A DNA stretch of 64,000 nt from Lentisphaeria bacterium. Lineage in GTDB: Bacteria; Verrucomicrobiota; Lentisphaeria; Victivallales; Victivallaceae. Positions 39,506 through 48,097 of the stretch are shown one piece after another. Location of the stretch: positions 3,534,001 through 3,598,000 of the forward strand of contig CP091727.1 of assembly GCA_022009855.1 (NCBI GenBank), in the 5' to 3' direction. Numbering within the stretch: the first letter of the stretch is position 1; every line of letters starts with the position of its first letter. Under the pieces are notes generated by a model that saw only the letters and a list, made by a program, of their open reading frames with translations, searched no databases and had not been told where the DNA came from. The position numbers and the translations under genes were made by a program.

Positions 39506-39766
39506 CTATTGACAAAAAGCTCTTTTTGATGCATAATATAGAAAGTTAGCAGTGGTTAGCAAAAAAAGATGGAATATGCGGAATAAATCGGAAAAAGTGC
39601 TTCTGGAGGTGCAGAAGATCTGGTTCCGGGTGATGTCGATCTACTACCGTTCGGGGAACCGGGCGGTCAAGATTCCGTCGTCGAACGAACTGGCGCGGGA
39701 GTTCGGCATGGCGCCTTCGACGGTTCGGCTGGCTCTGAAGAAGCTGGAGAAGGAGGGCTTCTGTTG
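39506..39766 (+). repeat. Direct repeat copy A (GntR promoter plus HTH)
   Basis: About 260 bases nearly identical to 41796-42056, offset by 2,290 bases. It spans promoter, start and winged-helix region. Identity begins at CTATTGACAAAAAGC and fades after GGAGAAGGAGGGCT. Confidence 0.85.
39509..39537 (+). promoter_or_regulatory. GntR copy A promoter and operator-like repeats
   Basis: TTGACA (39509-39514) and CATAAT (39532-39537) are 17 bases apart. The spacer holds the inverted repeat AAAAAG-CT-CTTTTT, and GTTAGC-AGTG-GTTAGC (39544-39559) follows the start of transcription. The same arrangement recurs in copy B at 41799-41849. Confidence 0.75.
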
Positions 39767-39767
39767 A
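39576..39767 (+). CDS. Truncated GntR regulator (DNA-binding domain only)
   Basis: A 63-residue protein consisting only of a GntR winged-helix domain: KVLLEVQKIWFRVMSIYYRS, VKIPSSNELAREFGMAPSTV, RLALKKLEKEGFC, then a stop. The ligand-binding domain of copy B is missing. ATG 39576 is preferred; GTG 39552 would be almost leaderless. It could be a dead remnant or a small competitor for the same operators. Confidence 0.6.
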   Translation: MRNKSEKVLLEVQKIWFRVMSIYYRSGNRAVKIPSSNELAREFGMAPSTVRLALKKLEKEGFC

Positions 39768-39819
39768 AACGATATTCTTTGTGAGAATGTCACTAAACTG
39801 GCGTGTAACTACGACGATA

Positions 39820-39839
39820 TTAGCTATCAGTTTGCTAAC
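39820..39839. promoter_or_regulatory. Inverted TTAGC/GCTAAC repeat, candidate operator
   Basis: TTAGC (39820-39824) and GCTAAC (39834-39839) form an inverted pair 144 bases upstream of the 39983 gene. They are the same half-site seen twice just downstream of each GntR promoter. Confidence 0.4.
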
Positions 39840-39982
39840 AAAGGACAGGAATAGCTTTCTGACAGGCCGCTTAGTGGTTTTCCGCATCGAATTCCTTGGC
39901 TGTGCCAGGTCCCGGCGCCGGCTGTGATCGACGTCGTTTTTCGCCCTGAAAAGAATAGATTACTTCAAAGGAGGCAGTTATT

Positions 39983-41647
39983 ATGACTCTTCATGAAATA
40001 ATTGAAGTTCAAGAAAAGAACTTTAATTCCCGGACGAATCTGCTGGAAGAGATTGCGCATTCCCCGGGATATCACACCCGCATTCCGGATGGAGCCCGGG
40101 TTTCGGCAACTCAAACGAACATCTATTATGCGCTGGCACTTCTGGAGCTCGGTGGTGAACAGGAGTGCGCACGGGCAGCCGCCGTTACGCGTGCCGTTCT
40201 GAAACTGCAGGTGACTGATCCGTATGATGCGGCCTACGGAATCTGGCCGTGGTATTACGAGGAGCCGGTGCCGGAAATGGCGCCGCCGGACTGGAATTGG
40301 GCGGATTTTATCGGAGCGGCACTCTGCCATATGCTCAAGGAACACCGGGAGAAGATCGATGCGGAACTTGTCGCTGAGGTGACTGCGGCGCTGGAGCGGG
40401 CGGCGTGGTCGATTTTCCGGCGCAACGTCCGTTCTGCCTATACGAACATCGCGATCATGGGGGCGGCCGTCACTGGGTGCGCGGGGGAAATTCTGAATAA
40501 TTCGCTGCTGAGTGAGTATGCGGCGAGCCGTCTTGCTGCCTTTCTCCGTTATACCGAGGAGCAAGGCGGGCTGAACGAATACAACAGTCCGACCTACACC
40601 TTTGTCGCACTGCGGGAGACGGAACGGATTCTGCAGCTGGTCCATTCGAATCGCCCGCTGATCGATTGTGCCGGGAAGCTCCGAGAGTTCATCTGGGGTG
40701 AAATCGCCAGGCGATATCATCCCGCCACCGGTCAGCTCGGCGGCGCGCAGTCGCGCGCCTACGCGGAATTTCTGCCGCGGAAAACTGTGGAGCTGCTGCG
40801 GGAAACGACCGGCTTGCCGTTGCGGATGACGGAACCGAAGCGGGAAAAGAAGGAGGCGGTGGTGTTTTCCTATGATCCGCTTCGTCATCTGCCCTGTCCG
40901 GAAAAATTCCGGGCGCGTTTTACGGAGGTTTCTTGTCTGGAACAGGAGATCCGGCAGCGTTACATCAAGCGTGAAATATCCGGAATTTCGTATGAGGGGA
41001 CAACGTTTATTACGCCGGAACTGATTTTCGGTTCGATCAACCGGGAGTGTTTCTGGACTCAGCGCCGTCCGATGCTCGGGTACTGGCCGGCGGGGGGAGG
41101 GACGCTGCCTGCGATGTTCCGGATGCGTTTTCTCAAGGACGGGCGGGACTTCTCTTCCGCCGGAGTGCGAATTGCCCAGGCGAAGAACCGGGCGGTATTC
41201 GCTCTTTTGATGCTGACCGATCGCGGCGACTGGCATATCGGGCTGGGGCGGCCCACAGAAGGAGCGTTTTCTTTTTCGAAACTGACGCTGCGCTTTGAAC
41301 TTGCCGCAGAGGATGTGACGCTGCAGGACGGCAACACGCTGCTTTCCGGCATGTTCAAGGCGGTGATCCATGAACTGCCCGGCCGATTTGACGGCGGTTC
41401 GATTCGTTGGCAGTGCGGACGTGACGCGGACCGAGGCTGGGTGGAAGCGATACTGTACGAAGGGCAGGAAAGGAGAGTTGTCTTTGATGATACCCTTTCC
41501 ACTGTTGTCGGCGGCGGGGTGGAAATTCTGCCGGCGTCCGCCGCCGTTTCCGATGAGCCGCAGTTGGTGGAGCTGGGGAATTCTTATCGCATCCAGTGGG
41601 GAGAACTGTATGTTGACAGTCCCTCTTTTGCCGTTTCCTATGAGTAA
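39983..41647 (+). CDS. Uncharacterised 554-residue protein, toroid-like polysaccharide enzyme candidate
   Basis: An intact 554-residue protein with no signal peptide. The N-terminal ~300 residues are helical, with repeated hydrophobic pairs (NIYYALALLELGG, NWADFIGAALCHML, AYTNIAIMGAAVTG, GLNEYNSPTYTFVALRE), as in alpha/alpha-toroid lyases and hydrolases. The C-terminal ~250 residues look beta-rich (GISYEGTTFITPELIFGSINRE, PMLGYWPAGGG). This layout recalls heparinase-II/III-like proteins, but I cannot assign a family. AGGAGG precedes ATG 39983. It lies between the two GntR copies and is probably their target. Confidence 0.6.
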   Translation: MTLHEIIEVQEKNFNSRTNLLEEIAHSPGYHTRIPDGARVSATQTNIYYALALLELGGEQECARAAAVTRAVLKLQVTDPYDAAYGIWPWYYEEPVPEMAPPDWNWADFIGAALCHMLKEHREKIDAELVAEVTAALERAAWSIFRRNVRSAYTNIAIMGAAVTGCAGEILNNSLLSEYAASRLAAFLRYTEEQGGLNEYNSPTYTFVALRETERILQLVHSNRPLIDCAGKLREFIWGEIARRYHPATGQLGGAQSRAYAEFLPRKTVELLRETTGLPLRMTEPKREKKEAVVFSYDPLRHLPCPEKFRARFTEVSCLEQEIRQRYIKREISGISYEGTTFITPELIFGSINRECFWTQRRPMLGYWPAGGGTLPAMFRMRFLKDGRDFSSAGVRIAQAKNRAVFALLMLTDRGDWHIGLGRPTEGAFSFSKLTLRFELAAEDVTLQDGNTLLSGMFKAVIHELPGRFDGGSIRWQCGRDADRGWVEAILYEGQERRVVFDDTLSTVVGGGVEILPASAAVSDEPQLVELGNSYRIQWGELYVDSPSFAVSYE

Positions 41648-41795
41648 CGATATCCTCTTTGAGGAGAACCGAAAGTCACGGGCTGGATTTCCCCACTCTT
41701 TTTCTTGATAAGGGCGCTCTTTTCGGGATGTCGCGGCCCGACTGGAGCATGCTGTCGCGTGATCGTTGTAGAAAAATTATCTTTTTTCGCTTTCT

Positions 41796-42056
41796 CTATT
41801 GACAAAAAGCTCTTTTTGATGCATAATATAGAAAGTTAGCAGTGGTTAGCAAAAAAAGATGGAATATGCGGAATAAATCGGAAAAAGTGCTTCTGGAGGT
41901 ACAGAAGATCTGGTTTCGGGTGATGTCGATCTACTACCGGTCGGGGAACCGGGCGGTCAAGATTCCGTCGTCGAACGAACTGGCGCGGGAGTTCAATATG
42001 GCCCCTCGACGGTGCGACTGGCATTCAAGAAGCTGGAGAAGGAGGGCTACCTTGTC
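41796..42056 (+). repeat. Direct repeat copy B (GntR promoter plus HTH)
   Basis: Second copy of the ~260-base repeat at 39506-39766. It carries the same TTGACA-17-CATAAT promoter, GTTAGC pair and winged-helix coding start, with scattered substitutions after ~41990. Confidence 0.85.
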
Positions 42057-42778
42057 ATGCGCAAGGGGGAGCGGCACCTACACCAATCCGGTGAAGTCGT
42101 CGCAATTCGGCGTGAATGGACGAAAACCGTTGATCGGGCTGCTGCTGCTGACCGGCGATCTTTTTTTCTACCTGCCGTCGATATTGAAGTTTATCAGCGC
42201 GGCGACGGAAGTTCTGGCGCAGATGAACTGGAATGTGCGGTTTATTACCGAGCGATGTGCTTCTCCGGAGGAGACGGAAGAGGTGCTGCGCCACTCCTAT
42301 CTGGATGGTTTGATCTGTTTCTCGGTCAAGCCGGGAGTAGCGGAGAAGGCGGCGGAGATTCTGCCGACCGTCAATCTGAACTTTGATGTAGAAGGAGTTC
42401 CCTGCGTATATTCCGCTTCTCGCCCAGTTCTGAATAAATTGAGGGAAATTACCGGTTGCAAAGACCATATTGAAGTCGATTTTTTTGTAAAGTTCCGAAG
42501 CGTCATCCTTTCTACAGAGAGCTTTCCGCAATGCCGGAGGTGGTATGTCACTTCTGGCAGGAAGGCGGAGGGAATATCTGATAGAGGGGAAGTTAAGAGA
42601 AAAACTGATGGCGCGCATACCGGATTGGATTTTTATCGACAATGCGCAGTTTGAGGAAATTCGAGCGATTTTGAGAGAACTGTACGGAGAAAAAACGAAC
42701 CAGAGAGATTCTCTGGATATTCTGGAATTCGTGGTGTCCCGATACGGGCTGGAATGGGGTTTCTATAGAAACAGATGA
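41866..42778 (+). CDS. GntR-type regulator with LacI-like sensor domain (several frameshifts)
   Basis: About 300 residues. It shares the winged-helix domain of copy A (IPSSNELAREFNMAP). A sensor begins at RKPLIGLLLLTGDLFFYLPSI, then VLAQMNWNVRFITERC and SYLDGLICFSVKPG, as in periplasmic-binding-like effector domains. The later part (RELSAMPEVVCHFWQEGG, ARIPDWIFIDNAQFEEIRAIL) is reached through shifts near 42005, 42070, 42490 and 42580. Because damage is denser than in neighbours, a true pseudogene is possible. It lies upstream of the third prepilin-GH5 cassette. Confidence 0.6.
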
Positions 42779-42957
42779 CAGAATTCGCATGCGCCTGGCC
42801 GTGAAGATGCTGGCGCAGCAGCTTTCCGATCCAGCGGCAACAGTTCAGTCAGAGGAACAGCAATTGCAACTTTTCCGGCTTCCAAGTCATGAGCAACTGT
42901 ATTAAGAATCGGTTGCAGCAGAGAATAAACTACCAATAAACCAACAGGGAGGGGTCG

Positions 42958-43714
42958 ATGATGATGCTACAAGCCAGCAGAGCAAGAACAAAACAAAATG
43001 TTGTTACCTTCACTCTGATTGAGCTTTTAATCGTTATTGCGATTATTGCGATTCTGGCGGCGATGCTGTTGCCTGCCTTGAACCGGGCGCGGATGCAGGC
43101 TCGCGCCATCAGTTGCGTGAATAATTTGAAACAGGTCGGTCTGATTGCCTCACTGTATTCCTCGCAGTTTAATGATTATATTTTACCATGTCGTTTTCGT
43201 TTCCTTGGCGGAGCTGCCGGATCGTATTGGAACTGGTATTGCGTGACTAATAAGCTTTTGAATATGAAACAGGTTACTTGTCCGGAAGTCCCCCCAACGG
43301 GAATTCTTCGCCCCTACTATGACAATAATAAGCCATTGCCGAATGTATCCGGCGAACCCAATGGAAGCCTACATTAATATGGGATATGGAATCAATTATC
43401 TGTCAAGTGATGTCATCGGCGTAAAAGGAGCAGTTAAAACGAACCGGATCCGCAAGGCATCGCAAAAAATATATGGCGGAGACTCGGCCTTGAGACCGTC
43501 AGTGAAGAGTCCATATGTATTGATGGGGACTAATACCGGAGATAATGGCGTATTGAATCCGTGGCACCTTTCGAAAGCCAACGTCCTTTTTATAGACGGC
43601 CACGTAAATTCCATCAAAGCGCATACCTATATAGAGATTTATACCTTGCCTGCGGCAAAAGCTTTTTTCCGCGTCTGGACAGAAGATAATCCCTGGAATC
43701 TTTATTATCAATAA
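42958..43714 (+). CDS. Prepilin-type protein 3 with C-terminal DGHV motif (one frameshift)
   Basis: About 250 residues. A longer, basic leader (~17 residues) precedes FTLIELLIVIAIIAILA and LLPALNRARMQARAI. The C-terminus has WHLSKANVLFIDGHVNSI. Thr, not Gly, precedes the cleavage site. A shift near 43360 separates the halves. AGGGAGGGG lies before ATG 42958. It is followed 38 bases later by the second GH5 gene, repeating the order of cassette 1. Confidence 0.88.
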
Positions 43715-43752
43715 ATGAGATTAGTTTATCAGTCAAGAAAGAAAGTAAAACC

Positions 43753-45278
43753 ATGCAATGGAAAAAACTTTTCGTATTGGCCGCAATGGGAATTGTCGGC
43801 AGCACAACCGCTGCGGAACTGGTGTGGGTACTCGATTTGAGCAGCCCATCAATTCTGACGCTGGTAAAAAGTGTCCCGGTGCCGGTGTGACGAAGGACTT
43901 CGAAGGCACCGATGTTCTGACGGTGAAAGTCTCGCCTGAGGCGCTGAAACAGCAGCCGCTGCACGTTGTCGCCATCCCGTTGAATCTGCGGAAACTCGGT
44001 GTCCCCGGGCAGTATCTCATCCTGGAGGGCGACATCCGCTATGAGAACGTCACCAAACCGGTGCGCAATTACAACGGCATCAAGTGCCAACTTGCCTACC
44101 GGGAGGGGTCGCAGCAGAAGTGGAAGGAGTTTTACAATACACCGACGGCAACGGTTCGCTACGGTTCGCTACCGCAATGGACTCACTTCCGGACCACCAT
44201 CCAGATTCGGAAAAACGCTTCCGCTTTGGCCGCTCTGAATCTCGGGCTTCAGGAATCCGCCGGCGTGATCGAATTCCGCAATCTGCGCCTCTTTAAAGGG
44301 GACTCTCTGCCGCTTTCGACGCTGGAACAGAATCCGGTTCCACAGGCGAAATACACGATCCCGCCGTCGCCGGGAATGCGCGGCGTGATGTCACCGTTCA
44401 TGTTTCGCGAACAGGATTTCGCTGATCTGCAGAAGTGGGGAGCCAATCTGATCCGCTGGCAAATTAAAGTACCGGTCAGGCTTTCTCCAGCTGAATGGAT
44501 CAAAGAGACGAGAACGCGGGCAGAGGTCTTGCCACAGGTGCTCGCCGCCGGGGAAAAATACGGCATCAAGGTGCTGATCGATCTGCACGCATCTGCCGGC
44601 CGGCCGGTGCTTTCTTCAAAAGAGGGTGGTGAATTTCTGATCGAATTCTGGAAGGAGATTGCAACGAAGTACAAGGATCATCCCGCACTCTGGGGCTACG
44701 ATTTGCTCAACGAACCACATTCCCGTAACATCAAACCGGGACTGCCGTCGTGGAATGAACTCGCCGAACGCGCGATTCGGGAGATTCGCGCGATCGATCC
44801 GGTCACTCCCATTATCGTGGAGCCGGACCACATGGCCAATCCCCACATGCTGGAGTATCTGCCGATTTTTCCGTACCAGAACATCATTTACAGCATCCAT
44901 ACCTACAACCCCGGCTCCATCACCCACCAGCTCAACTCGAAAGAGAAAAATTATCTTGGCTATCCAGACGGCAGCATGAATAAGGAGACCGCGATCCGCG
45001 CCTATCTGGAACCGGTCCGCGAATTCCAGCGCAAAACCGGCGCGCGCATCTACGTGGGTGAGTTCAGCTGTGTCCGCTGGGCGCCCGGCGCGGCGGACTA
45101 CATCAGGGACTCCATCGACTTCTTCGAGGAGTGCGGCTGGGACTGGACCTATCACGCCTTTCGGGAATGGAACGGCTGGAGCGTCGAACACAGCGATGAT
45201 CCCGCTGTCATGACTCCGGTTCCGGAGACCCGACGGAAAACGGTCCTGCTTGAAGCCTTCCGGAAAAATCGGAAATAA
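43753..45278 (+). CDS. Secreted GH5 glycoside hydrolase 2 (one frameshift)
   Basis: About 508 residues. The signal peptide KKLFVLAAMGIVGSTTAAE starts at ATG 43753. A shift near 43830 joins it to an N-terminal beta domain (DVLTVKVSPEALKQQPLHVV). The GH5 barrel begins at MRGVMSPFMFRE; acid/base Glu lies in GYDLLNEPHSR, nucleophile Glu in IYVGEFSCVRW, and SIHTYNPGSITHQ and WDWTYHAFREWNGWS line the site. It is paralogous to GH5 number 1 (same motifs and order, clearly diverged). A bidirectional terminator separates it from purQ. Confidence 0.9.
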
Positions 45279-45302
45279 ACGGTTTTCATTTCAATGAAAA
45301 AC

Positions 45303-45338
45303 CGCCGCCTCTCCCCATTCGGAAAGGCGGCGTTTTTT
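45303..45338. terminator. Bidirectional terminator between GH5-2 and purQ
   Basis: CGCCGCCT (45303-45310) pairs with AGGCGGCG (45325-45332). T6 follows on the plus strand, and the A-run before the stem gives a T-run on the minus strand, so both converging genes can use it. Confidence 0.88.
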
Positions 45339-45351
45339 GCGGGAGGAAAGG

Positions 45352-46158
45352 TCAGAAGGTGTCGGCGATGTAGTCCACCGCGTTGCGGAAAAGGACCACG
45401 CCGTCCCCCTCTTTCGGCAGCTTCCCGGCAATCTTGTCGGCCGTCCAGCTCGGCGAATTGTAGGGCGAAAGAAACGCTTCCGGGTGCGGCATCAGCCCGA
45501 ACACCCGCCCGGTGGGATCGCAGATCCCCGCGATCGAATGGAGCGAACCGTTCGGGTTGGCCGGAAACTCCGTCGCAATCGAACCATCCGCATTGGCATA
45601 GCGCAGTGCCGTCAGATGTTTTGCCTCCAGTTCCGCGAGAACCGCGTCATCCGCGACGAACTTCCCTTCGCCGTGGCGGATCGGCAGCCGCAGAAGATCC
45701 ACCCCGCGGGTGAAAACGCACGGCGAGGCGGGATCCGCCTTGAGGTAGCACCAGTCATCCCGGAATACCCCGGAGTCGTTGTGCGCCAGCGCCACATGCT
45801 GGGTGAAGTAATCCCCGTCGAGCGCCGGAACCATCCCCAGGCGCGTCAGCGTCTGGAAGCCGTTGCACACGCCGAGCACCAGCTTGCCGTCGGCGATGAA
45901 CTTCGCCAGCTGATCGTGCAGCTGGAACTTCACCCGGTTCGCGAAGACCGTCCCCGAACCGAGGTGGTCGCCGAAGCTGAAGCCCCCGATGAAGATCAGA
46001 AAATGGTACTCTTCCAGTTTGTGCTGCCCCGCGATCAGGTCGTTCAGGTGAACCTGTTCCGGCGTCGCTCCCACCAGTTTGCACGCCGCGGCGGTCTCCC
46101 GTTCGCAGTTCAATCCGAAGCCGGTGATCACCAGAACTTTGACATCAGATTTTTTCAT
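45352..46158 (-). CDS. purQ: Phosphoribosylformylglycinamidine synthase, glutaminase subunit PurQ
   Basis: An intact 268-residue class I glutaminase. The nucleophile is in LVLGVCNGFQTLTR and the His-Glu pair in GLMPHPEAFLSP; GFSFGDHLGSG is typical of PurQ. It supplies ammonia to PurL for purine synthesis. It is longer than short PurQ forms (~225), with extra sequence around residues 120-190. No purS or purL is in the window. Confidence 0.92.
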   Translation of the reverse strand: MKKSDVKVLVITGFGLNCERETAAACKLVGATPEQVHLNDLIAGQHKLEEYHFLIFIGGFSFGDHLGSGTVFANRVKFQLHDQLAKFIADGKLVLGVCNGFQTLTRLGMVPALDGDYFTQHVALAHNDSGVFRDDWCYLKADPASPCVFTRGVDLLRLPIRHGEGKFVADDAVLAELEAKHLTALRYANADGSIATEFPANPNGSLHSIAGICDPTGRVFGLMPHPEAFLSPYNSPSWTADKIAGKLPKEGDGVVLFRNAVDYIADTF

Positions 46159-46220
46159 GATTGCATCCGTAAGAAGTTGTTTCGTTGTCTCAAGCGCGAA
46201 AAAACGGCCCGGAGCGGATT

Positions 46221-47447
46221 TTACGTGTGGTAATCCGCATTGATCTTCACATACTCATACGAGACGTCGCTGGTCCACACCCAGTAGTTGTCGTCCCCGT
46301 CGTGCAGATTCACCCGGACGGTGAATTCACGCTGTTTCACGATGTCGCAGAGCGCCGATTCCGGCGTTCCGGCATCGCCGCCGTTGCGCACCACCGGTAT
46401 GTTGTCGTAGTAGATGTCGGTCTTCTCCGGATCGAACTTCGCCCCGGAGTAGCCCAGCGCCGCCACCACCCGGCCCCAGTTCGGGTCGCCGCCGAACCAA
46501 GCGGTCTTGCAGAGCAGCGAATTGGCCACCGCCTCGGCGCAGAGCTTCGCATCCGCCACGGAACGGGCGTGCTCGATCTCCACGTGGATGAACTTGGTCG
46601 CCCCTTCGCCGTCCATGACCATCTCGCGGGCGAGACGCTGCATCACTTCGAGCAGCGCCAGCCGGAACTCCTCCGCCTCCGGAGTGCCCGCTTTGAGCTC
46701 CACTTCGAACGGCCGTTCGCCATCACGATCGTCGTGTCGTTGGTGCTCATGTCGCCGTCGATGGTGATCCGGTTGAAGGAGTCCGCCACGTTGGTTGCGA
46801 GCATCTCGCGCAGCAGCGCGTTGTCCGCCTTGACGTCGGTGGTGATGTAGCAGAGCATCGTCGCATGCGGCACCGTCATCGCAGGGTCGATCATGCCCGC
46901 TCCCTTGGTCATCGCACCGATGGTGACGGTCTTGCCGGCAAGTTCCAGTTGCAGCGCCACCGATTTGGGAACGGTGTCGGTGGTCATGATCGCCTGCGCC
47001 GCCGCACTGCCGCCCTCCGGCGAGAGCGCCGCCGCCGCAAGTTCAATTCCCTTCCGGATGGTGTCCATCGGCATCTGCACGCCGATTCTGCCGGTCGAGG
47101 AGACCGCGACCTCGTCGGCGCGGATTCCGGAGCCGGCGGGCGGCGAGTTCGCAGGTGCACTCCGCGTTGGCCAGCCCGGTGGCTCCGGTGCAGGCGTTGG
47201 CGTTGCCGCTGTTGATGACCGCGGCGCGCAGGAAGGGGGAGTTCAGCACCCGCGTGCGGCAGACCTGCACCGGTGCCGCCGCAAAGGTGCAGCTGGTAAA
47301 GGCGCCGGCGAAGTTGGCGGGCGCTTCCGAGTAGATCATCGCGAAGTCGGGCGCGCCGCTCCGCTTGAACCCGGCGACGACCCCCGCCGCCTGGAAGCCC
47401 GGCGTGCTGGTGATCGAACCGTTTTCGAGAAACTGGAATTTATTCAT
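46221..47447 (-). CDS. argJ: Glutamate N-acetyltransferase/ornithine acetyltransferase (two frameshifts)
   Basis: About 408 residues. Visible ArgJ features are GVVAGFKRSGAPDFAMI, CRTRVLNSPFLRAAVINSGNANACTG, IMTTDTVPK and the self-cleavage region KGAGMIDPAMTVPHATML, where the Thr after Ala becomes the nucleophile. ATKFIHVEIEHA and WFGGDPNWGRVVAALGYSG follow. ArgJ transfers acetyl from N-acetylornithine to glutamate in the cyclic arginine pathway. Shifts lie near 47130 and 46715. Its start overlaps the queF stop by eight bases. Confidence 0.92.
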
Positions 47448-47871
47448 GGATCGGATCTCCGTAGGTTGCCTTGACGTTGATGGCGATGCCGCCGCGCGGC
47501 CGGAAACGGCCGATCACCTCGGCGCGCCGGGGGGCGCACTCCTTCACCACCGCGTCGAGGATGGTGTTGACCGATTCCTCGTGAAAGGTGCTGGCGTTGC
47601 GGAAGGAGTAGAGGTAGAGCTTGAGTGACTTGCTTTCGATGCAGCGTTTGTCCGGCACATACCGGATGATGATGTGGCCGAAATCGGGCTGACCGGTCAC
47701 CGGACAGAGCGAGGTATATTCCGGACAGTCGAATTCGATGATGTAATCCCGGTCGGCGTAAAGATTGTCGAAGGATTCGAGTTTCGCTTCGTCGGGGGAT
47801 TTTGGATATTTCCGCTCGGAGGCGGAGAGCAGAGTCAGGCTGCTGAAGCGTTCTTTGGATGCTTTCACCAT
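47440..47871 (-). CDS. queF: NADPH-dependent 7-cyano-7-deazaguanine reductase
   Basis: About 143 residues, the short (type I) QueF. The catalytic Cys is in YTSLCPVTGQPDFG. SKSLKLYLYSFRNASTFHEESVN carries the substrate Glu, and GRFRPRGGIAINV follows. It reduces preQ0 to preQ1 for queuosine synthesis. ATG 47871 is chosen over the longer frame because AAGGAAAG lies just upstream and the family starts here. No preQ1-riboswitch-like structure was recognised. Confidence 0.93.
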   Translation of the reverse strand: MVKASKERFSSLTLLSASERKYPKSPDEAKLESFDNLYADRDYIIEFDCPEYTSLCPVTGQPDFGHIIIRYVPDKRCIESKSLKLYLYSFRNASTFHEESVNTILDAVVKECAPRRAEVIGRFRPRGGIAINVKATYGDPIHE

Positions 47872-48018
47872 GGCTTTCCTTAACAGTTGTGATGTGGTAT
47901 AACAACACTTTTCCTTAACATAGCACCGGTTCGGGCCGATTTCGACAGCAAAGCGGAAAAAATGCTCCACTTTTTCCGGGAAAAGTGGCCTTGGCGGGAG
48001 CTTTCTCCGATTTTCGGT

Positions 48019-48046
48019 TTGACAAAGCGCAAACAGCGGCTAGAGT
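48019..48046 (+). promoter_or_regulatory. Promoter of the hexuronate operon
   Basis: TTGACA (48019-48024) and TAGAGT (48041-48046) with a 16-base spacer, 52 bases before the transporter ATG. Confidence 0.5.
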
Positions 48047-48097
48047 ATGGAAACAACGCGCATTGCGCCGGCAGGAAAAATCCGGAGGAATTGAACG

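Noticed and set aside
47872..48000. preQ1 riboswitch before queF
   Set aside because: No A-rich tail with a short hairpin next to the start could be recognised.
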